A program made the position numbers and the translations under genes. DNA of 64,000 bases from Burkholderia sp. SRS-46 (GTDB lineage: Bacteria; Pseudomonadota; Gammaproteobacteria; Burkholderiales; Burkholderiaceae): positions 372,001 through 436,000 of the forward strand of contig NZ_PTXL01000007.1 in NCBI RefSeq assembly GCF_004343775.1, read 5' to 3'. Shown piece after piece: positions 1 to 11,957 of the stretch. The stretch's first letter is position 1. Each line of letters opens with the position of its first letter. The notes below the pieces were generated by a model. That model was not told where the DNA came from. It made no database searches and was given only the letters and a program-made list of their open reading frames with translations.

Positions 1-108
1 CGTTGATTGCCCTACGATGACAGAAGACACGCGTCAGTCTCTTTGTGATATGTGACGCCGATGGGGCGGCGCTGGCAGCAATTTTTTGCGATAGAGTCCT
101 TAATGTTA

Positions 109-324
109 TCAAAATTTTAACGTTCCGAGATGCGCAGTCCCCGCACGACGAGGCTTGTAAGTTGCGACTCGCCGGGCTGACTTTACCCGCGCGAACTTGG
201 ATTGCGCAATGAGATGCTCGACCGCCTGCAATGCGCGCTCGACAGGCTGAATTTTGCGCAGGCGATTCTGGATGTAGAGAGAAGGCGCCGGTTTGGGAGC
301 AGTGGCGGGAAGGTTTGGAAACAT
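109..324 (-). CDS. Small basic hypothetical protein, doubtful
   Basis: The ORF encodes 71 residues, rich in Arg, Lys and Ala and therefore strongly basic. There is no signal peptide or membrane segment, and I recognise no family. The central segment from about residue 17 to 45 could form an amphipathic helix. No Shine-Dalgarno sequence precedes the ATG. It reads in the same direction as gyrB but is separated from it by about 620 bases and by the gyrB terminator. It could be a small regulatory or phage-derived protein, or a chance ORF in a non-coding stretch. Its base composition is unlike that of the core genes nearby. Confidence 0.25.
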   Translation of the reverse strand: MFPNLPATAPKPAPSLYIQNRLRKIQPVERALQAVEHLIAQSKFARVKSARRVATYKPRRAGTAHLGTLKF

Positions 325-874
325 GTCGCACGGAGCTGGCCGCGGGAGTCTCTGCTGGGTGCGGTTGAGTGACTGCTGGTCGGAGACGGTGGACGCCTGG
401 GATGAGTGGTCTGGCGCTAATTGGCCCCGATCAATCTATAGCAGGCGGAACCTCACGTGGAGCGTGCTCCGACACAGGCACAAGGACGGGTTACCGGTCG
501 CTAATGATAGGAGCGAACAAAGCGTTCCCCGATGGATTTGTCGGCAGTTTTACTGCCAGCAAGAGGGAGTCAAAATGCCTCGCGCTTCAAAGGAAAGCGC
601 CTGTGCCTGAGAGGCGTTTTTGCGACCTGCTGGCAACGGTTTGGGGGCTGCCTACCCCTTTACGGAACGCTTCTAAACTGGGCCGCGGAACACTTTCATT
701 TCCGTGGGGAAGCGGCTCGTAAAAGCTCTGCGCGCTCACGCCACTGGCATCGATTGCACCAGATTTCGCGTTTTGTCGACATCGGATTGGAAGGCAACAA
801 CAACCATCCGCTCCTCAAAATGTTTCCGGGGTGGTGTCCGTCGAAGAATTCTCTCTAAATCTGAGTCATCAATG

Positions 875-907
875 AAAAAGACCCGTAAGTTTCTCAACTT
901 ATGGGTC
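875..907 (-). terminator. Rho-independent terminator of gyrB
   Basis: On the minus strand a 10-bp stem (880-889 with 898-907, one G-T wobble, 8-nt loop) is followed directly by five T residues (879-875). It lies about 37 bases past the gyrB stop codon, in the correct orientation for that gene. Confidence 0.85.
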
Positions 908-928
908 CGTAGTTCTCAAGTTATGAGG

Positions 929-937
929 TTATCTACA
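929..937 (+). promoter_or_regulatory. DnaA-box-like sequence TTATCTACA
   Basis: The 9-mer TTATCTACA differs at one position from the TTATCCACA consensus. It sits just past the gyrB stop codon, between the gene and its terminator. A single near-consensus box has little meaning alone; I record it because it is close to the dnaA gene group. Confidence 0.3.
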
Positions 938-944
938 CTTGACC

Positions 945-3446
<2,502 letters not shown>

Positions 3447-3558
3447 TCAAGCGGCGGCGGGGTGCGTTTCCTTGTGGAAAACGCCGGGCCGCTCCAGTTC
3501 TACTGACCCCTCCGGCGCGCCGGCCCGGCACGAGGAGGAGGGGTGATTGATTCGCCAT

Positions 3559-3589
3559 AAAAACGCCAAAGGGGCTTGCCGCCCCCTGG
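3559..3589 (-). terminator. Terminator between dnaN and gyrB
   Basis: On the minus strand a G/C-rich hairpin (3566-3575 with 3581-3589, imperfect at the outer A/G position) is followed a few bases later by five T residues (3563-3559). It is 22 bases past the dnaN stop, so most dnaN transcripts probably end before gyrB. Confidence 0.7.
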
Positions 3590-3611
3590 TGTGTGTCGTG
3601 TGCCGCGCGCG

Positions 3612-4718
3612 TCAGATGCGCATCGGCATCACGACATACTTGAACTCGTCGTTCTCGGGCACCGTGATCAGCGCGCTCGAACTCGCGTCGCCCAGGCTCA
3701 CCTGCACGGTGTCGACCTTCAGGTTCGCGAGCACGTCGAGCAGGTACGTGACGTTGAAGCCGATGTCGACGGTGTCGCCCTGGTAGGCGATTTCCAGTTC
3801 TTCCTGCGCCTCTTCCTGGTCGGCGTTGGTCGACATGATCTTCAGCTGGCCCGGCGCGATGATGCAGCGCACGCCCTTGAACTTGTCCGAGGTCAGGATT
3901 GCAGCGCGCTGCAGCGAACGCTGCAGTTCTTCACGGCCGATCTCGAACGAATTCTTGTGCGCCTTCGGGATCACGCGCTGGAAGTCGGGGAACTTGCCCT
4001 CGACCAGCTTCGACACGAGCTCGACCTGGCCGAACGTGAACTTCGCCTGGGTCTGCGCGATGTCGATCGTGACGGTGTCGTCGATGTCCTCGAGCAGGCG
4101 CTGCAGTTCGAGGATGGTCTTGCGCGGCACGATCACTTCCTGGCGGCCGAACGTACCGCCCTCGATCTTCATCGACGAGAACGCGAGGCGGTGGCCGTCG
4201 GTGGCCACGGCCATCAGCTGGTCGCCGTCGACGACGAGCAGCATGCCGTTCAGGTAGTAGCGGATGTCCTGCTGCGCCATCGCGAAGTGCACCATGCCGA
4301 GCAGCTGGCGGAACGACTTCTGCGGCACGCTCAGGTTCGCGCCGAAATCCTTCGCCTGCGCGACGGTCGGGAACTCGTCGGCCGCGAGCGTCTGCAGTGC
4401 GAAGCGGCTCTTGCCCGACTGCACCGTCAGGCGCTTGTCGGCGAGCGACAGCGTGACCTGGCCGTCAGGCATCGCGCGCAGGATGTCGAGCAGCTTGCGG
4501 GCAGCCACGGTGGTCGCCACCTGGTCGCCGCCGACGCCAAAATCGGCGCGCGTGGTGATCTGCAGCTCGAGGTCGGTCGACAGGAACGAAACGTCCGCAC
4601 CGTTCTTGGTGATCAGCAAGTTGGCGAGGATCGGCAACGTGTGGCGGCGTTCGACGATGCCGCTGACCGTTTGCAGCGGCCTGAGGAGGGTGTCTCGTTC
4701 GGTCTTGACCAGTTGCAT
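3612..4718 (-). CDS. dnaN: DNA polymerase III beta sliding clamp
   Basis: This is the processivity clamp of the replicative polymerase, which forms a dimeric ring round DNA. The product of 368 residues is the standard bacterial length. It opens MQLVKTERDTLLRPLQTVSG and ends with the clamp C-terminus EFKYVVMPMRI. The start at 4718 is preceded by GAAGGAA at the right spacing; a longer in-frame start at 4781 would add 21 non-homologous residues. The gene lies 164 bases downstream of dnaA on the same strand, the usual dnaA-dnaN arrangement, so some co-transcription is likely. Confidence 0.98.
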   Translation of the reverse strand: MQLVKTERDTLLRPLQTVSGIVERRHTLPILANLLITKNGADVSFLSTDLELQITTRADFGVGGDQVATTVAARKLLDILRAMPDGQVTLSLADKRLTVQSGKSRFALQTLAADEFPTVAQAKDFGANLSVPQKSFRQLLGMVHFAMAQQDIRYYLNGMLLVVDGDQLMAVATDGHRLAFSSMKIEGGTFGRQEVIVPRKTILELQRLLEDIDDTVTIDIAQTQAKFTFGQVELVSKLVEGKFPDFQRVIPKAHKNSFEIGREELQRSLQRAAILTSDKFKGVRCIIAPGQLKIMSTNADQEEAQEELEIAYQGDTVDIGFNVTYLLDVLANLKVDTVQVSLGDASSSALITVPENDEFKYVVMPMRI

Positions 4719-4831
4719 AGAGTTCCTTCGTTGAGATAACGGCCTGCAGCAGCCTCGCAACGCCCCGTCGGCCGGGCGCATGGCCCGCCCCCGCCGGAGC
4801 GGTCAAACCTATATTGTGCCTCAAAACCGAA

Positions 4832-4854
4832 CCGCCCCCCTTAAATTGGGGCGG
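4832..4854 (-). other. G/C hairpin between dnaA and dnaN
   Basis: A perfect 7-bp stem (CCGCCCC at 4832-4838 with GGGGCGG at 4848-4854) lies just past the dnaA stop. On the minus strand it is followed by TTCGGTTTTGAGG, so the U-tract is short. It may be a weak terminator or an attenuator ahead of dnaN rather than a full stop. Confidence 0.4.
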
Positions 4855-4882
4855 ACGCCGAATTCTCGACCGGGCGCGCCGG

Positions 4883-6454
4883 TCAGCCCTTCAGCGTCTG
4901 TTCCAGCACGTGCAGCTCGTGGTTGAGCTGCGCATCCTTGCTCCGCTCGTCGGCGATCTTGCGCACCGCGTGCAGCACGGTGGTGTGATCGCGCCCGCCG
5001 AACAGCTCGCCGATTTCCGGCAGGCTCTTCTGCGTCAGCTCCTTCGCGAGGTACATCGCGATCTGCCGCGGCCGCGCGATGTTCGCCGGACGCTTCTTCG
5101 AATACATGTCGGCGACCTTGATGTTGTAGAAGTCGGCGACGGTCTTCTGGATGTTCTCGACCGAGATCTGCCGGTTCTGCACGGTCAGCAGGTCCTTCAG
5201 CGCTTCCTTGGTCAGCTCGATCGAGATCTCGCGGCCGTGGAACTTCGAATACGCGAGGATCTTGCGCAGCGCGCCTTCCAGCTCGCGCACGTTCGAGCGC
5301 AGGTGCTTGGCGACAAAGAACGCGACGTCCTCCGACAGGTTCACGCCTTCCGACTGCGCCTTGCGCATCAGGATCGCGACCCGCATTTCCAGCTCGGGCG
5401 GCTCGATCGCGACGGTGAGGCCCGAATCGAAGCGCGAGATCAGGCGGTCGTCGATCCCCGAAATCTCCTTCGGGTACGTGTCGCTGGTGATGATCACCTG
5501 CGCCTTGTTCGCGACCAGCGCCTCGAACGCGTAGAAGAATTCCTCCTGCGTGCGCGACTTGCCGGAGAAGAACTGGATATCGTCGATCAGCAGCAGGTCG
5601 AGCGAGTGATAGTAGCGCTTGAAATCGTCGAACGCCTTGCGCTGGTACGCCTTCACGACGTCGGACACGTACTGTTCGGCGTGGATGTAGCGGATCCTCG
5701 CGCCCGGCTTGTCGATCAGCAGCTGGTTGCCGATTGCGTGGATCAGGTGGGTCTTGCCGAGGCCGACGCCGCCGTACAGGAACAGCGGGTTGTACGAAAT
5801 GCCGGGGTTGTCCGCCACCTGGATCGCGGCGGCGCGCGCGAGCTGGTTCGCCTTACCCGTCACGAAGTTGTCGAACGTGAGCACCGGGTTCAGCTTCGAG
5901 CGCTCGTACATCGAATCGGTCTCGCCGGCGGCGGCCGGCGCGGCGCCGTTGCCCGGCCGCCACGTGCGGCGGCCCGCGGCCGCTTCATGCGCGGGCAGGC
6001 TCGGCAGGTCGATGTCGGCATCGTCGGCGTGCAGGTGCGCGGCGGCCTGCGCGCTCAGCGGTGCATTGACCGGCGTGGCGGTGACGCTTGCCGCGGCGGC
6101 GAGGTTCGCGGCGATCGCGGCCACCGTTGCAGCCGGGCCGCTGGCCGGCGCCAGTGGTGCGCGCGGCGCGGCCGGTGCGGCGCCGGCGGCTGCGCTGCGC
6201 ATGCCGGCCTTCGGATCGAGGACGAACTGGACTTCGACCGGCGCATTCCAGAAATCTCGGGCCAGATCGGAGATCCGTCCCGAAAACTGGCTCTTGACCC
6301 AGTCCAGCTTGAAGCGGTTCGGCGCGGCGATGGACAGCGTGTTCGCCGCCGCATCGAAGGCCACCGGGGCCAAGGGTTTGATCCACGTCACGTACTGCTG
6401 GGGCGTCAGCTCGCGCTCCAGCAGTGCGGAACAGTGTTGCCAGAAATCGTTCAT
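4883..6454 (-). CDS. dnaA: Chromosomal replication initiator DnaA
   Basis: DnaA binds 9-mer boxes and melts the origin to start replication. The product of 523 residues has domain I at 1-80, then a long Ala/Pro-rich linker (domain II, about 85-185). The AAA+ core carries Walker [10 protein letters not shown] at 228-236 and Walker B LLLIDD near 287-292. The C-terminal DNA-binding domain has the signature [15 protein letters not shown]. The start MNDFWQHC is the family start, nine codons inside the longest ORF; no good Shine-Dalgarno is visible. A perfect DnaA box about 200 bases upstream suggests autoregulation. The linker is longer than in E. coli DnaA (467 residues in all). Confidence 0.98.
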   Translation of the reverse strand: MNDFWQHCSALLERELTPQQYVTWIKPLAPVAFDAAANTLSIAAPNRFKLDWVKSQFSGRISDLARDFWNAPVEVQFVLDPKAGMRSAAAGAAPAAPRAPLAPASGPAATVAAIAANLAAAASVTATPVNAPLSAQAAAHLHADDADIDLPSLPAHEAAAGRRTWRPGNGAAPAAAGETDSMYERSKLNPVLTFDNFVTGKANQLARAAAIQVADNPGISYNPLFLYGGVGLGKTHLIHAIGNQLLIDKPGARIRYIHAEQYVSDVVKAYQRKAFDDFKRYYHSLDLLLIDDIQFFSGKSRTQEEFFYAFEALVANKAQVIITSDTYPKEISGIDDRLISRFDSGLTVAIEPPELEMRVAILMRKAQSEGVNLSEDVAFFVAKHLRSNVRELEGALRKILAYSKFHGREISIELTKEALKDLLTVQNRQISVENIQKTVADFYNIKVADMYSKKRPANIARPRQIAMYLAKELTQKSLPEIGELFGGRDHTTVLHAVRKIADERSKDAQLNHELHVLEQTLKG

Positions 6455-6623
6455 CAAGTAACTGTCGTTTTTTGCGTGCACTAGGGCTCGCCGTCGCCCT
6501 TGTCGCGGATGCGCAACAAGGCCCGAAGCGGTCGTGCGAGCATGCGTCGGAGCCCTGCGTCACAGCGATGGAGAGGCAGGGGCGTGCCGAGGCGGCGTGC
6601 GGGATTCTTGGAGATAAGGCGAG

Positions 6624-6629
6624 ATTCTA
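6624..6629 (-). promoter_or_regulatory. Candidate dnaA promoter -10 (TAGAAT)
   Basis: On the minus strand TAGAAT lies about 170 bases upstream of the dnaA start, preceded by a T-rich spacer. No convincing -35 hexamer is seen. The DnaA box at 6655-6663 lies about 30 bases upstream of this element, a position suited to control of dnaA by its own product. Confidence 0.4.
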
Positions 6630-6654
6630 CCCGCAAAAACGGCCACAGCGTGAG

Positions 6655-6663
6655 TTATCCACA
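6655..6663 (+). promoter_or_regulatory. Perfect DnaA box TTATCCACA
   Basis: This is an exact match to the high-affinity DnaA box, in the dnaA-rpmH interval and upstream of the probable dnaA promoter. Autoregulation of dnaA is the simplest role, since a functional oriC normally has several clustered boxes. Confidence 0.75.
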
Positions 6664-6729
6664 GGGCCGTGTTGTGGGTCGCGGGGCCGGATCACAGGGG
6701 GCTGATGCATCCGGATAGCCTCTAAAGTG

Positions 6730-6758
6730 TTGACCGTCAAGAGAAAAGCGGATTAAAT
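6730..6758 (+). promoter_or_regulatory. Candidate rpmH-rnpA promoter
   Basis: TTGACC (6730-6735), a 17-base spacer and TTAAAT (6753-6758) make a plausible sigma-70 promoter. It lies 116 bases before the rpmH start codon. Confidence 0.5.
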
Positions 6759-6873
6759 AGCGGGTTCCGCGAAAACCAATCCTGCATTTCCGGCGATTGC
6801 GTTCGCCCGAAGGCCTCTTGGTAAGGGCACGCGGTCCCCTGAATTTCGACATTCTCGAACAAGTGAGAGCATC

Positions 6874-7008
6874 ATGAAACGTACTTACCAACCGTCCGTG
6901 ACGCGCCGCAAGCGCACCCATGGCTTCCGTGTCCGCATGAAGACGGCAGGTGGCCGCAAGGTCATCAACGCCCGCCGCGCGAAGGGCCGCAAGCGCCTGG
7001 CCATCTAA
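6874..7008 (+). CDS. rpmH: 50S ribosomal protein L34
   Basis: This 44-residue basic protein ([19 protein letters not shown]... ending KGRKRLAI) is full-length L34 of the large ribosomal subunit. The start is the only sensible ATG and matches the family exactly. It is followed after 15 bases by rnpA, the usual rpmH-rnpA pairing, so the two are co-transcribed. Confidence 0.98.
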
Positions 7009-7023
7009 GGCAGGCTGCGCGCT

Positions 7024-7485
7024 GTGACCGCCGTCCGCAGTCCTGCGGAGGGGGCCGTCGAGCCGGGTGCGAATCCGTTGCAGACGAAGGCCGCCTTCCC
7101 GAAAGCTGCGCGACTTCTGAAAACGGATGAATTTTCATCCGTTTTTCGTTTGCGCCCGTGGCGGCGCTCCGCGCACTTCGTGATTTACGGCAAGCCGACG
7201 GGCCAGCCTGCTCGCCTGGGGCTTGTCGTCGGCAAGAAGTATGCGCCGCGCGCAGTGACGCGCAACCTCGTGAAGCGGCTCGCACGCGACGCGTTTCGCC
7301 TGCGCCGGGCCGAATTCGCCGGTTACGACCTGCTGCTGCGGCAGCACACGCGCTTCGACAAGAAAGCGCTGCCGAGCGCGGCTTCCGCCCCGCTCGCGGC
7401 GATGTGCGCGGCCGAGATCCGCGAGCTGCTCGATCGGGCAGCCCGGGAAGTCGTCCGTCGTGCGTCGAAGCCCGCGTCCGAGTGA
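7024..7485 (+). CDS. rnpA: Ribonuclease P protein component
   Basis: This is the protein subunit that helps the RNase P RNA trim the 5' leaders of tRNA precursors. The product has 153 residues with a GTG start. The conserved RNR-type basic helix appears as [15 protein letters not shown] (78-92), after the substrate-binding strand around [15 protein letters not shown]. The first 22 residues are poorly conserved, and a TTG at 7078 is an alternative start that would give a more typical length. The gene lies between rpmH and yidD in the classical cluster. Confidence 0.95.
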   Translation: MTAVRSPAEGAVEPGANPLQTKAAFPKAARLLKTDEFSSVFRLRPWRRSAHFVIYGKPTGQPARLGLVVGKKYAPRAVTRNLVKRLARDAFRLRRAEFAGYDLLLRQHTRFDKKALPSAASAPLAAMCAAEIRELLDRAAREVVRRASKPASE

Positions 7486-7561
7486 CGCACCGCCCGCCGC
7501 GGCGGCGTTCGCGCCTGCCCGGCCGGCTTTGAAGCGGCGCAGCCCTGACGCCGCCCCTGGT

Positions 7562-7828
7562 ATGCAAACGGTTTTGATCGCGTTGCTGCGTTTCTACAAG
7601 GTTGCCGTGAGTCCGCTGCTCGGCGACCGTTGCCGTTTTTATCCTTCCTGTTCGGATTACGCGCGCGAGGCAATCCAGTATCATGGCGCCGCGCGCGGTG
7701 CGTATCTCGCCGTCAGGCGCGTGTGCCGATGCCACCCGTTTTCCGCGGGCGGCGTCGACCTCGTTCCGCCGCCCAACTCCGACACACGCGCTCGCGGCCA
7801 GGCCGAAGCGCGGTCCCATCGACTCTGA
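7562..7828 (+). CDS. yidD: Membrane protein insertion efficiency factor YidD
   Basis: This small 88-residue protein of the inner membrane face assists YidC-dependent insertion. It has the family pattern: an N-terminal amphipathic helix ([17 protein letters not shown]), then the three-Cys core [11 protein letters not shown] and VCRCHPF. ATG at 7562 is the family start; the ORF extends upstream only as a run-on. It ends 8 bases before yidC, so the two are translated from one message. Confidence 0.95.
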   Translation: MQTVLIALLRFYKVAVSPLLGDRCRFYPSCSDYAREAIQYHGAARGAYLAVRRVCRCHPFSAGGVDLVPPPNSDTRARGQAEARSHRL

Positions 7829-7836
7829 GACAACGC

Positions 7837-9507
7837 ATGGATATCAAACGCACCGTCCTATGGGTGATCTTCTTCATGTCAGCTGTCATGCTGTACGACA
7901 ACTGGCAGCGTTCCCATGGACGCCCGTCGATGTTCTTCCCGAACACCACGCAGTCGACCCCGGCGGCAGCCGGTGGCGCATCCGGCACCGGCGCGACGGG
8001 TAACGCCGCGACCACGGCCGGCGGCGTGCCCGCGGCGGCCACCGGCGCGGCGCCCGCGACGACGGCCCCGGCCGCGCAGGCGCAGCTCGTGAAGTTCTCG
8101 ACCGACGTGTATGACGGCGAGATCGACACGCGCGGCGGCACGCTCGCGAAGCTGACGCTGAAGAAGCAGGGCGACGGCAAGCAGCCGGACCTGTACATCA
8201 CGCTGTTCGACCACACGGCCGGCCACACGTACCTCGCACGCACGGGCCTGCTCGGCGGCGACTTCCCGAACCACAACGACGTCTACACGCAGCTCAACGC
8301 GGGCGCGACGACGCTGGCGGGCGACCAGAACGCGCTGAAGCTGTCGTTCGAATCGCCGGTGAAGGGTGGCGTGAAGGTCGTGAAGACCTACACGTTCACG
8401 CGCGGCAGCTACGTGATCGGCGTCGACACGAAGATCGACAACGTCGGCACCGCGCCGGTGTCGCCGACGGTCTACATGGAGCTCGTGCGCGACAACACGG
8501 CGGTCGAGACGCCGATGTTCTCGCATACGTTCCTCGGGCCGGCGGTCTACACGGATACGAAGCACTTCCAGAAGATCGACTTCGGCGATCTGGACAAGAA
8601 CAAGGCGAACTTCGAGAAGTCGGCCGACAACGGCTGGGTCGCGATGGTGCAGCACTACTTCGCGTCGGCGTGGATTCCGCAGCAGGGCGCGAAGCGCGAC
8701 ATCTACGCGGAGAAGATCGATCCGTCGCTGTACCGCGTGGGCGTGAAGCAGCCGGTCGCGGCGATCGCGCCGGGCCAGTCGGCTGACGTGTCGGCACGCC
8801 TGTTCGCCGGTCCGGAAGAAGAGCGCATGCTGGAAGGCATCGCGCCGGGCCTGGAACTGGTGAAGGACTACGGCTGGGTGACGATCATCGCGAAGCCGCT
8901 GTTCTGGCTGCTCGAGAAGATCCACGGCTTCGTCGGCAACTGGGGCTGGGCGATCGTGCTGCTGACGCTCTTGATCAAGGCCGTGTTCTTCCCGCTGTCG
9001 GCCGCGAGCTACAAGTCGATGGCGCGGATGAAGGAAATCACGCCGCGCATGCAGGCGCTGCGCGAACGCTTCAAGAGCGATCCGCAGAAGATGAACTCGG
9101 CGCTGATGGAGCTGTACAAGACCGAGAAGGTCAATCCGTTCGGCGGCTGCCTGCCGGTCGTGATCCAGATCCCGGTGTTCATCTCGCTGTACTGGGTGCT
9201 GCTCGCGTCGGTCGAAATGCGCGGCGCGCCGTGGATTCTGTGGATCCACGACCTGTCGCAGCGCGATCCGTTCTTCATCCTGCCGGTGCTGATGGCCGTC
9301 TCGATGTTCGTGCAGACGAGCCTGAACCCGACGCCGCCGGACCCCGTCCAGGCGAAGATGATGAAGTTCATGCCGATCGCGTTCTCGGCCATGTTCTTCT
9401 TCTTCCCGGCCGGTCTCGTGCTGTACTACGTCGTGAACAACGTGCTGTCGATCGCGCAGCAGTACTACATCACCCGCACGATCGGGGCCGCGAAGAAAAC
9501 CGCCTGA
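7837..9507 (+). CDS. yidC: Membrane protein insertase YidC
   Basis: YidC inserts and folds inner-membrane proteins, alone or with SecYEG. The product of 556 residues has an N-terminal signal anchor ([15 protein letters not shown]). A low-complexity Ala/Thr/Gly linker and a large periplasmic beta domain (to about residue 340) follow. The five-helix core begins near [24 protein letters not shown] and contains the [21 protein letters not shown] region. This is the Gram-negative long form (E. coli 548 residues). It ends the rpmH-rnpA-yidD-yidC transcript just before a strong terminator. Confidence 0.98.
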   Translation: MDIKRTVLWVIFFMSAVMLYDNWQRSHGRPSMFFPNTTQSTPAAAGGASGTGATGNAATTAGGVPAAATGAAPATTAPAAQAQLVKFSTDVYDGEIDTRGGTLAKLTLKKQGDGKQPDLYITLFDHTAGHTYLARTGLLGGDFPNHNDVYTQLNAGATTLAGDQNALKLSFESPVKGGVKVVKTYTFTRGSYVIGVDTKIDNVGTAPVSPTVYMELVRDNTAVETPMFSHTFLGPAVYTDTKHFQKIDFGDLDKNKANFEKSADNGWVAMVQHYFASAWIPQQGAKRDIYAEKIDPSLYRVGVKQPVAAIAPGQSADVSARLFAGPEEERMLEGIAPGLELVKDYGWVTIIAKPLFWLLEKIHGFVGNWGWAIVLLTLLIKAVFFPLSAASYKSMARMKEITPRMQALRERFKSDPQKMNSALMELYKTEKVNPFGGCLPVVIQIPVFISLYWVLLASVEMRGAPWILWIHDLSQRDPFFILPVLMAVSMFVQTSLNPTPPDPVQAKMMKFMPIAFSAMFFFFPAGLVLYYVVNNVLSIAQQYYITRTIGAAKKTA

Positions 9508-9564
9508 CGGCGGGCCGGCGCGGGGGTGGCAACGCTCCGCCCGCGCTGCCGGTCGCGAAGATGC

Positions 9565-9601
9565 AAAAAAGCCGCATGACCTTCGGGTCATGCGGCTTTT
9601 T
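9565..9601. terminator. Bidirectional terminator between yidC and the HTH gene
   Basis: A perfect 11-bp hairpin (GCCGCATGACC, TTCG loop) is flanked by six A residues on the left and five T residues on the right. It therefore terminates yidC on the plus strand and the converging minus-strand HTH gene. Confidence 0.92.
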
Positions 9602-9619
9602 GTTTGGGGCGCGCGGTGT

Positions 9620-10042
9620 TCAGCGTTTCGGCGGATCGCCGTAGAACTGCTCGATCAATTCCTGAACCAGGTAGCGGTGGTGCGGCGACAGCGCCTCGAT
9701 CTTCGACGCGAGTTCGATCGTCTCGGGCGTCGGCGGATAGCGCTCGTCACGCGGCAGCGGTTGCGGCGTCGTGCGCGCCGCGGCGTTCGGCGACGGGCCG
9801 TAGTGCAGCCAGTGGAGCTCGACGCGCAGCCATTCCGCGAGCGTGCGCAGTTTGTCCTGTGTCGGAATGGTGCGCCCCGTCAGCCACTTGTGCGCCGTTT
9901 GCGGCGACACCTGATGCTCGCCGCGATGGCGAAGATTGAACTGGTTGGCGAGCTCCGTCGCACCCGTGATCTTGTGCGGGCTGCGCTGCAAGGCGAATTT
10001 CAGGCGCTCCGAGAACGCCTTTTTCTCTTCGGATGTCGGCAT
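9620..10042 (-). CDS. Small XRE-like helix-turn-helix regulator
   Basis: This 140-residue cytoplasmic protein has an N-terminal lambda-repressor-like HTH (about 8-70). QVSPQTAHKWLTGRTIPTQD is the recognition helix, followed by LAEWLRVELHWLHYG. The C-terminal part (about 105-140) is a short helical segment. Such proteins are common in Burkholderia between yidC and mnmE, but I know no defined target. The inverted repeat at 10229-10246, in the gap before mnmE, is a possible operator. No Shine-Dalgarno is seen ahead of the ATG, so the message may be poorly translated or leaderless. Confidence 0.85.
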   Translation of the reverse strand: MPTSEEKKAFSERLKFALQRSPHKITGATELANQFNLRHRGEHQVSPQTAHKWLTGRTIPTQDKLRTLAEWLRVELHWLHYGPSPNAAARTTPQPLPRDERYPPTPETIELASKIEALSPHHRYLVQELIEQFYGDPPKR

Positions 10043-10228
10043 GGGGGAGATTGTGCATTTCGACTAACGGCTCTCAGACAACCATCCGGGCTAAACGTAG
10101 CTCATTCGGATGAATCCCAAGCTAATCCCGGCGCGATGATCCGCCGCATGGAGCAGGCGCGGGTCGCCCCGACTGGACGTACTGGTCCGAAACCGGTCAT
10201 GCGTAATCGGGTTCGACTAGTATTTATC

Positions 10229-10246
10229 TTATCTCCTTCGAGATAA
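10229..10246. promoter_or_regulatory. Inverted repeat in the HTH-mnmE gap
   Basis: TTATCT, six bases, then AGATAA form a short dyad in an AT-rich patch of the 334-base divergent gap between the HTH gene and mnmE. It could be an operator for the HTH protein or part of the mnmE promoter. The rest of the gap shows no other feature. Confidence 0.35.
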
Positions 10247-10376
10247 ATTGAGGGGAGTCCGAAGCGTCGTCCGGCCGAGGTGACGGGCGGGCCGGCACGC
10301 TACAATGCCGGCGTCCCGATGCCCGCGCGCCGATGCCGCACGGGCTGGCCGTTCCACCGCTGAACCACCGATTGCC

Positions 10377-11771
10377 ATGCTTGCTACCGATTCCGATCCG
10401 ATCGTCGCCATTGCCACTGCTGCCGGCCGGGGCGGCATCGGCGTCGTCCGCGTGTCGTTCGGGCGCGGCGGCGAGGCGGCGGCGCTGCCGCTGATCGACG
10501 CGTTGTGCGGGCAGCGCCTCGCGCCGCGCCATGCGAGCTACGTGCCGTTCCTCGACGCGCACGGTGCGCCGCTCGATCGCGGCATCGCGCTGTATTTCCC
10601 GGCGCCGCATTCGTACACCGGCGAGCATGTGCTCGAACTGCAGGGGCACGGCGGGCCGATCGTGATGCAGCTGCTGCTGCAGCGCTGCCTGGATGCCGGG
10701 CGCGGCGCCGGGTTGCGGCTCGCGGAGCCGGGCGAATTCACGCGGCGCGCGTTCCTGAACGACAAGCTCGATCTCGCGCAGGCCGAGGCGGTGGCCGACC
10801 TGATCGAGGCGAGCACCGAGGCGGCGGCGCGCTCGGCCGGGCGTTCGCTCGACGGCGCGTTCTCGCGGCAGGTCCACGCGCTCGTCGACGACGTGATCAC
10901 GCTGCGGATGCTGGTCGAGGCGACGCTGGATTTCCCGGAAGAGGAGATCGACTTTCTCGAGGCGGCGGACGCGCGCGGCAAGCTCGCGCGCATCCGCGAG
11001 CAGCTCACGCACGTGCTCGGCGATGCGCGGCAGGGCGCGCTGCTGCGCGAAGGGCTGTCGGTCGTGCTCGCCGGGCAGCCGAACGTCGGCAAGTCGTCGC
11101 TGCTGAACGCGCTGGCCGGCGCGGAGCTCGCGATCGTCACGCCGATCGCCGGCACGACGCGCGACAAGGTCGCGCAGACGATCCAGGTCGAGGGCATTCC
11201 GCTGCACATCATCGATACGGCGGGGCTGCGCGAGACCGAAGACGAAGTCGAGCGGATCGGCATCGCGCGCACCTGGAGCGAGATCGAGCGCGCGGACGTC
11301 GTGCTGCATCTGCTCGATTCGCGCAGCGGGATGACGGCGGACGACGTGGCGATCGCGGCGCGCTTCCCGGCGGACGTGCCGGTCGTGCGCGTGCTGAACA
11401 AGACGGACCTGAGCGGCGCGTCGGCGTCGGTCGAGCATCCGGCGGCGGAGGGCGATCTCACCGAGGTGCATCTGTCGGCGAAGCGCGGCGACGGGATCGA
11501 TCTGCTGCGCGGCGAGTTGCTGCGGATTGCCGGGTGGCAGGCGGGTGCCGAAGGCGTGTATCTGGCGCGCGAGCGGCATCTGATCGCGCTGCGTTCAGCG
11601 CAGGAGCACCTCGCACAGGCGGCCGATCATGCGGAGCAGCGCGCGCAGTCGCTCGATCTGTTCGCGGAGGAGCTGAGGCTCGCGCAGGAACAGCTCAATG
11701 CGATAACCGGGGAATTCACGTCGGATGATCTGCTGGGGGTGATTTTCAGCAGGTTTTGTATCGGGAAGTGA
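10377..11771 (+). CDS. mnmE: tRNA uridine-34 modification GTPase MnmE
   Basis: MnmE, with MnmG, builds the cmnm5 group on wobble uridine of several tRNAs, using GTP, methylene-THF and FAD. The product of 464 residues has an N-terminal folate-binding domain ([20 protein letters not shown]-type). A helical domain follows, with an inserted G domain: G1 [10 protein letters not shown]2 [10 protein letters not shown]3 DTAGLRE, G4 NKTD. It ends in the invariant CIGK. The start MLATDSDP matches the family; an upstream in-frame ATG at 10305 is not conserved. Confidence 0.98.
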   Translation: MLATDSDPIVAIATAAGRGGIGVVRVSFGRGGEAAALPLIDALCGQRLAPRHASYVPFLDAHGAPLDRGIALYFPAPHSYTGEHVLELQGHGGPIVMQLLLQRCLDAGRGAGLRLAEPGEFTRRAFLNDKLDLAQAEAVADLIEASTEAAARSAGRSLDGAFSRQVHALVDDVITLRMLVEATLDFPEEEIDFLEAADARGKLARIREQLTHVLGDARQGALLREGLSVVLAGQPNVGKSSLLNALAGAELAIVTPIAGTTRDKVAQTIQVEGIPLHIIDTAGLRETEDEVERIGIARTWSEIERADVVLHLLDSRSGMTADDVAIAARFPADVPVVRVLNKTDLSGASASVEHPAAEGDLTEVHLSAKRGDGIDLLRGELLRIAGWQAGAEGVYLARERHLIALRSAQEHLAQAADHAEQRAQSLDLFAEELRLAQEQLNAITGEFTSDDLLGVIFSRFCIGK

Positions 11772-11957
11772 GCGACCGGTGGGGGCCGTCCAGCCCTGTC
11801 TCGGGGCGGTAGCGCGCCATTGGTGTCGGTACGCCAAGTGGGCGTTCGCGTTCGCTGGCCGCGCGTGATCGACGCATGAATGCGTCGATTCGGCGGCCAG
11901 TGTCAATGCAGGTAGTCTCGTGACGCGTCTGCAATCGACAAACGGCCATCACCCGTC

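Larger units (their letters stand above)
1..944. other. Gene-poor, less G+C-rich region downstream of gyrB
   Basis: About 940 bases lie between the left edge and the gyrB stop codon. By eye the composition is clearly less G+C-rich than the rest of the window, and codon usage in its short ORFs lacks the strong G/C third-position bias of the neighbours. The only ORF that might be real is the 71-residue minus-strand one at 109-324. Several overlapping plus-strand ORFs of 94-117 codons (between 293 and 988) show no recognisable motif and no good ribosome-binding site. I see no tRNA, integrase or insertion-sequence end. The stretch may be degraded DNA or the edge of an accessory region to the left. 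Confidence 0.5.
6455..6873. other. dnaA-rpmH divergent intergenic region
   Basis: These 419 bases separate two divergent genes. They hold one perfect DnaA box (6655-6663), a likely dnaA -10 element on the minus strand (6629-6624) and a likely rpmH promoter (6730-6758). I found no second perfect TTATCCACA on either strand and no clear AT-rich unwinding element, so I do not call it oriC. Confidence 0.6.

Noticed and set aside
4814-6484. 556-codon plus-strand ORF opposite dnaA
   Set aside because: Antisense shadow of dnaA. The amino-acid composition is unnatural and there is no ribosome-binding site.
6455-6873. oriC
   Set aside because: Only one perfect DnaA box and no obvious unwinding element. 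dnaA position alone is not enough in Burkholderia.
7879-9591. 570-codon minus-strand ORF opposite yidC
   Set aside because: Shadow of yidC; it also crosses the strong bidirectional terminator.
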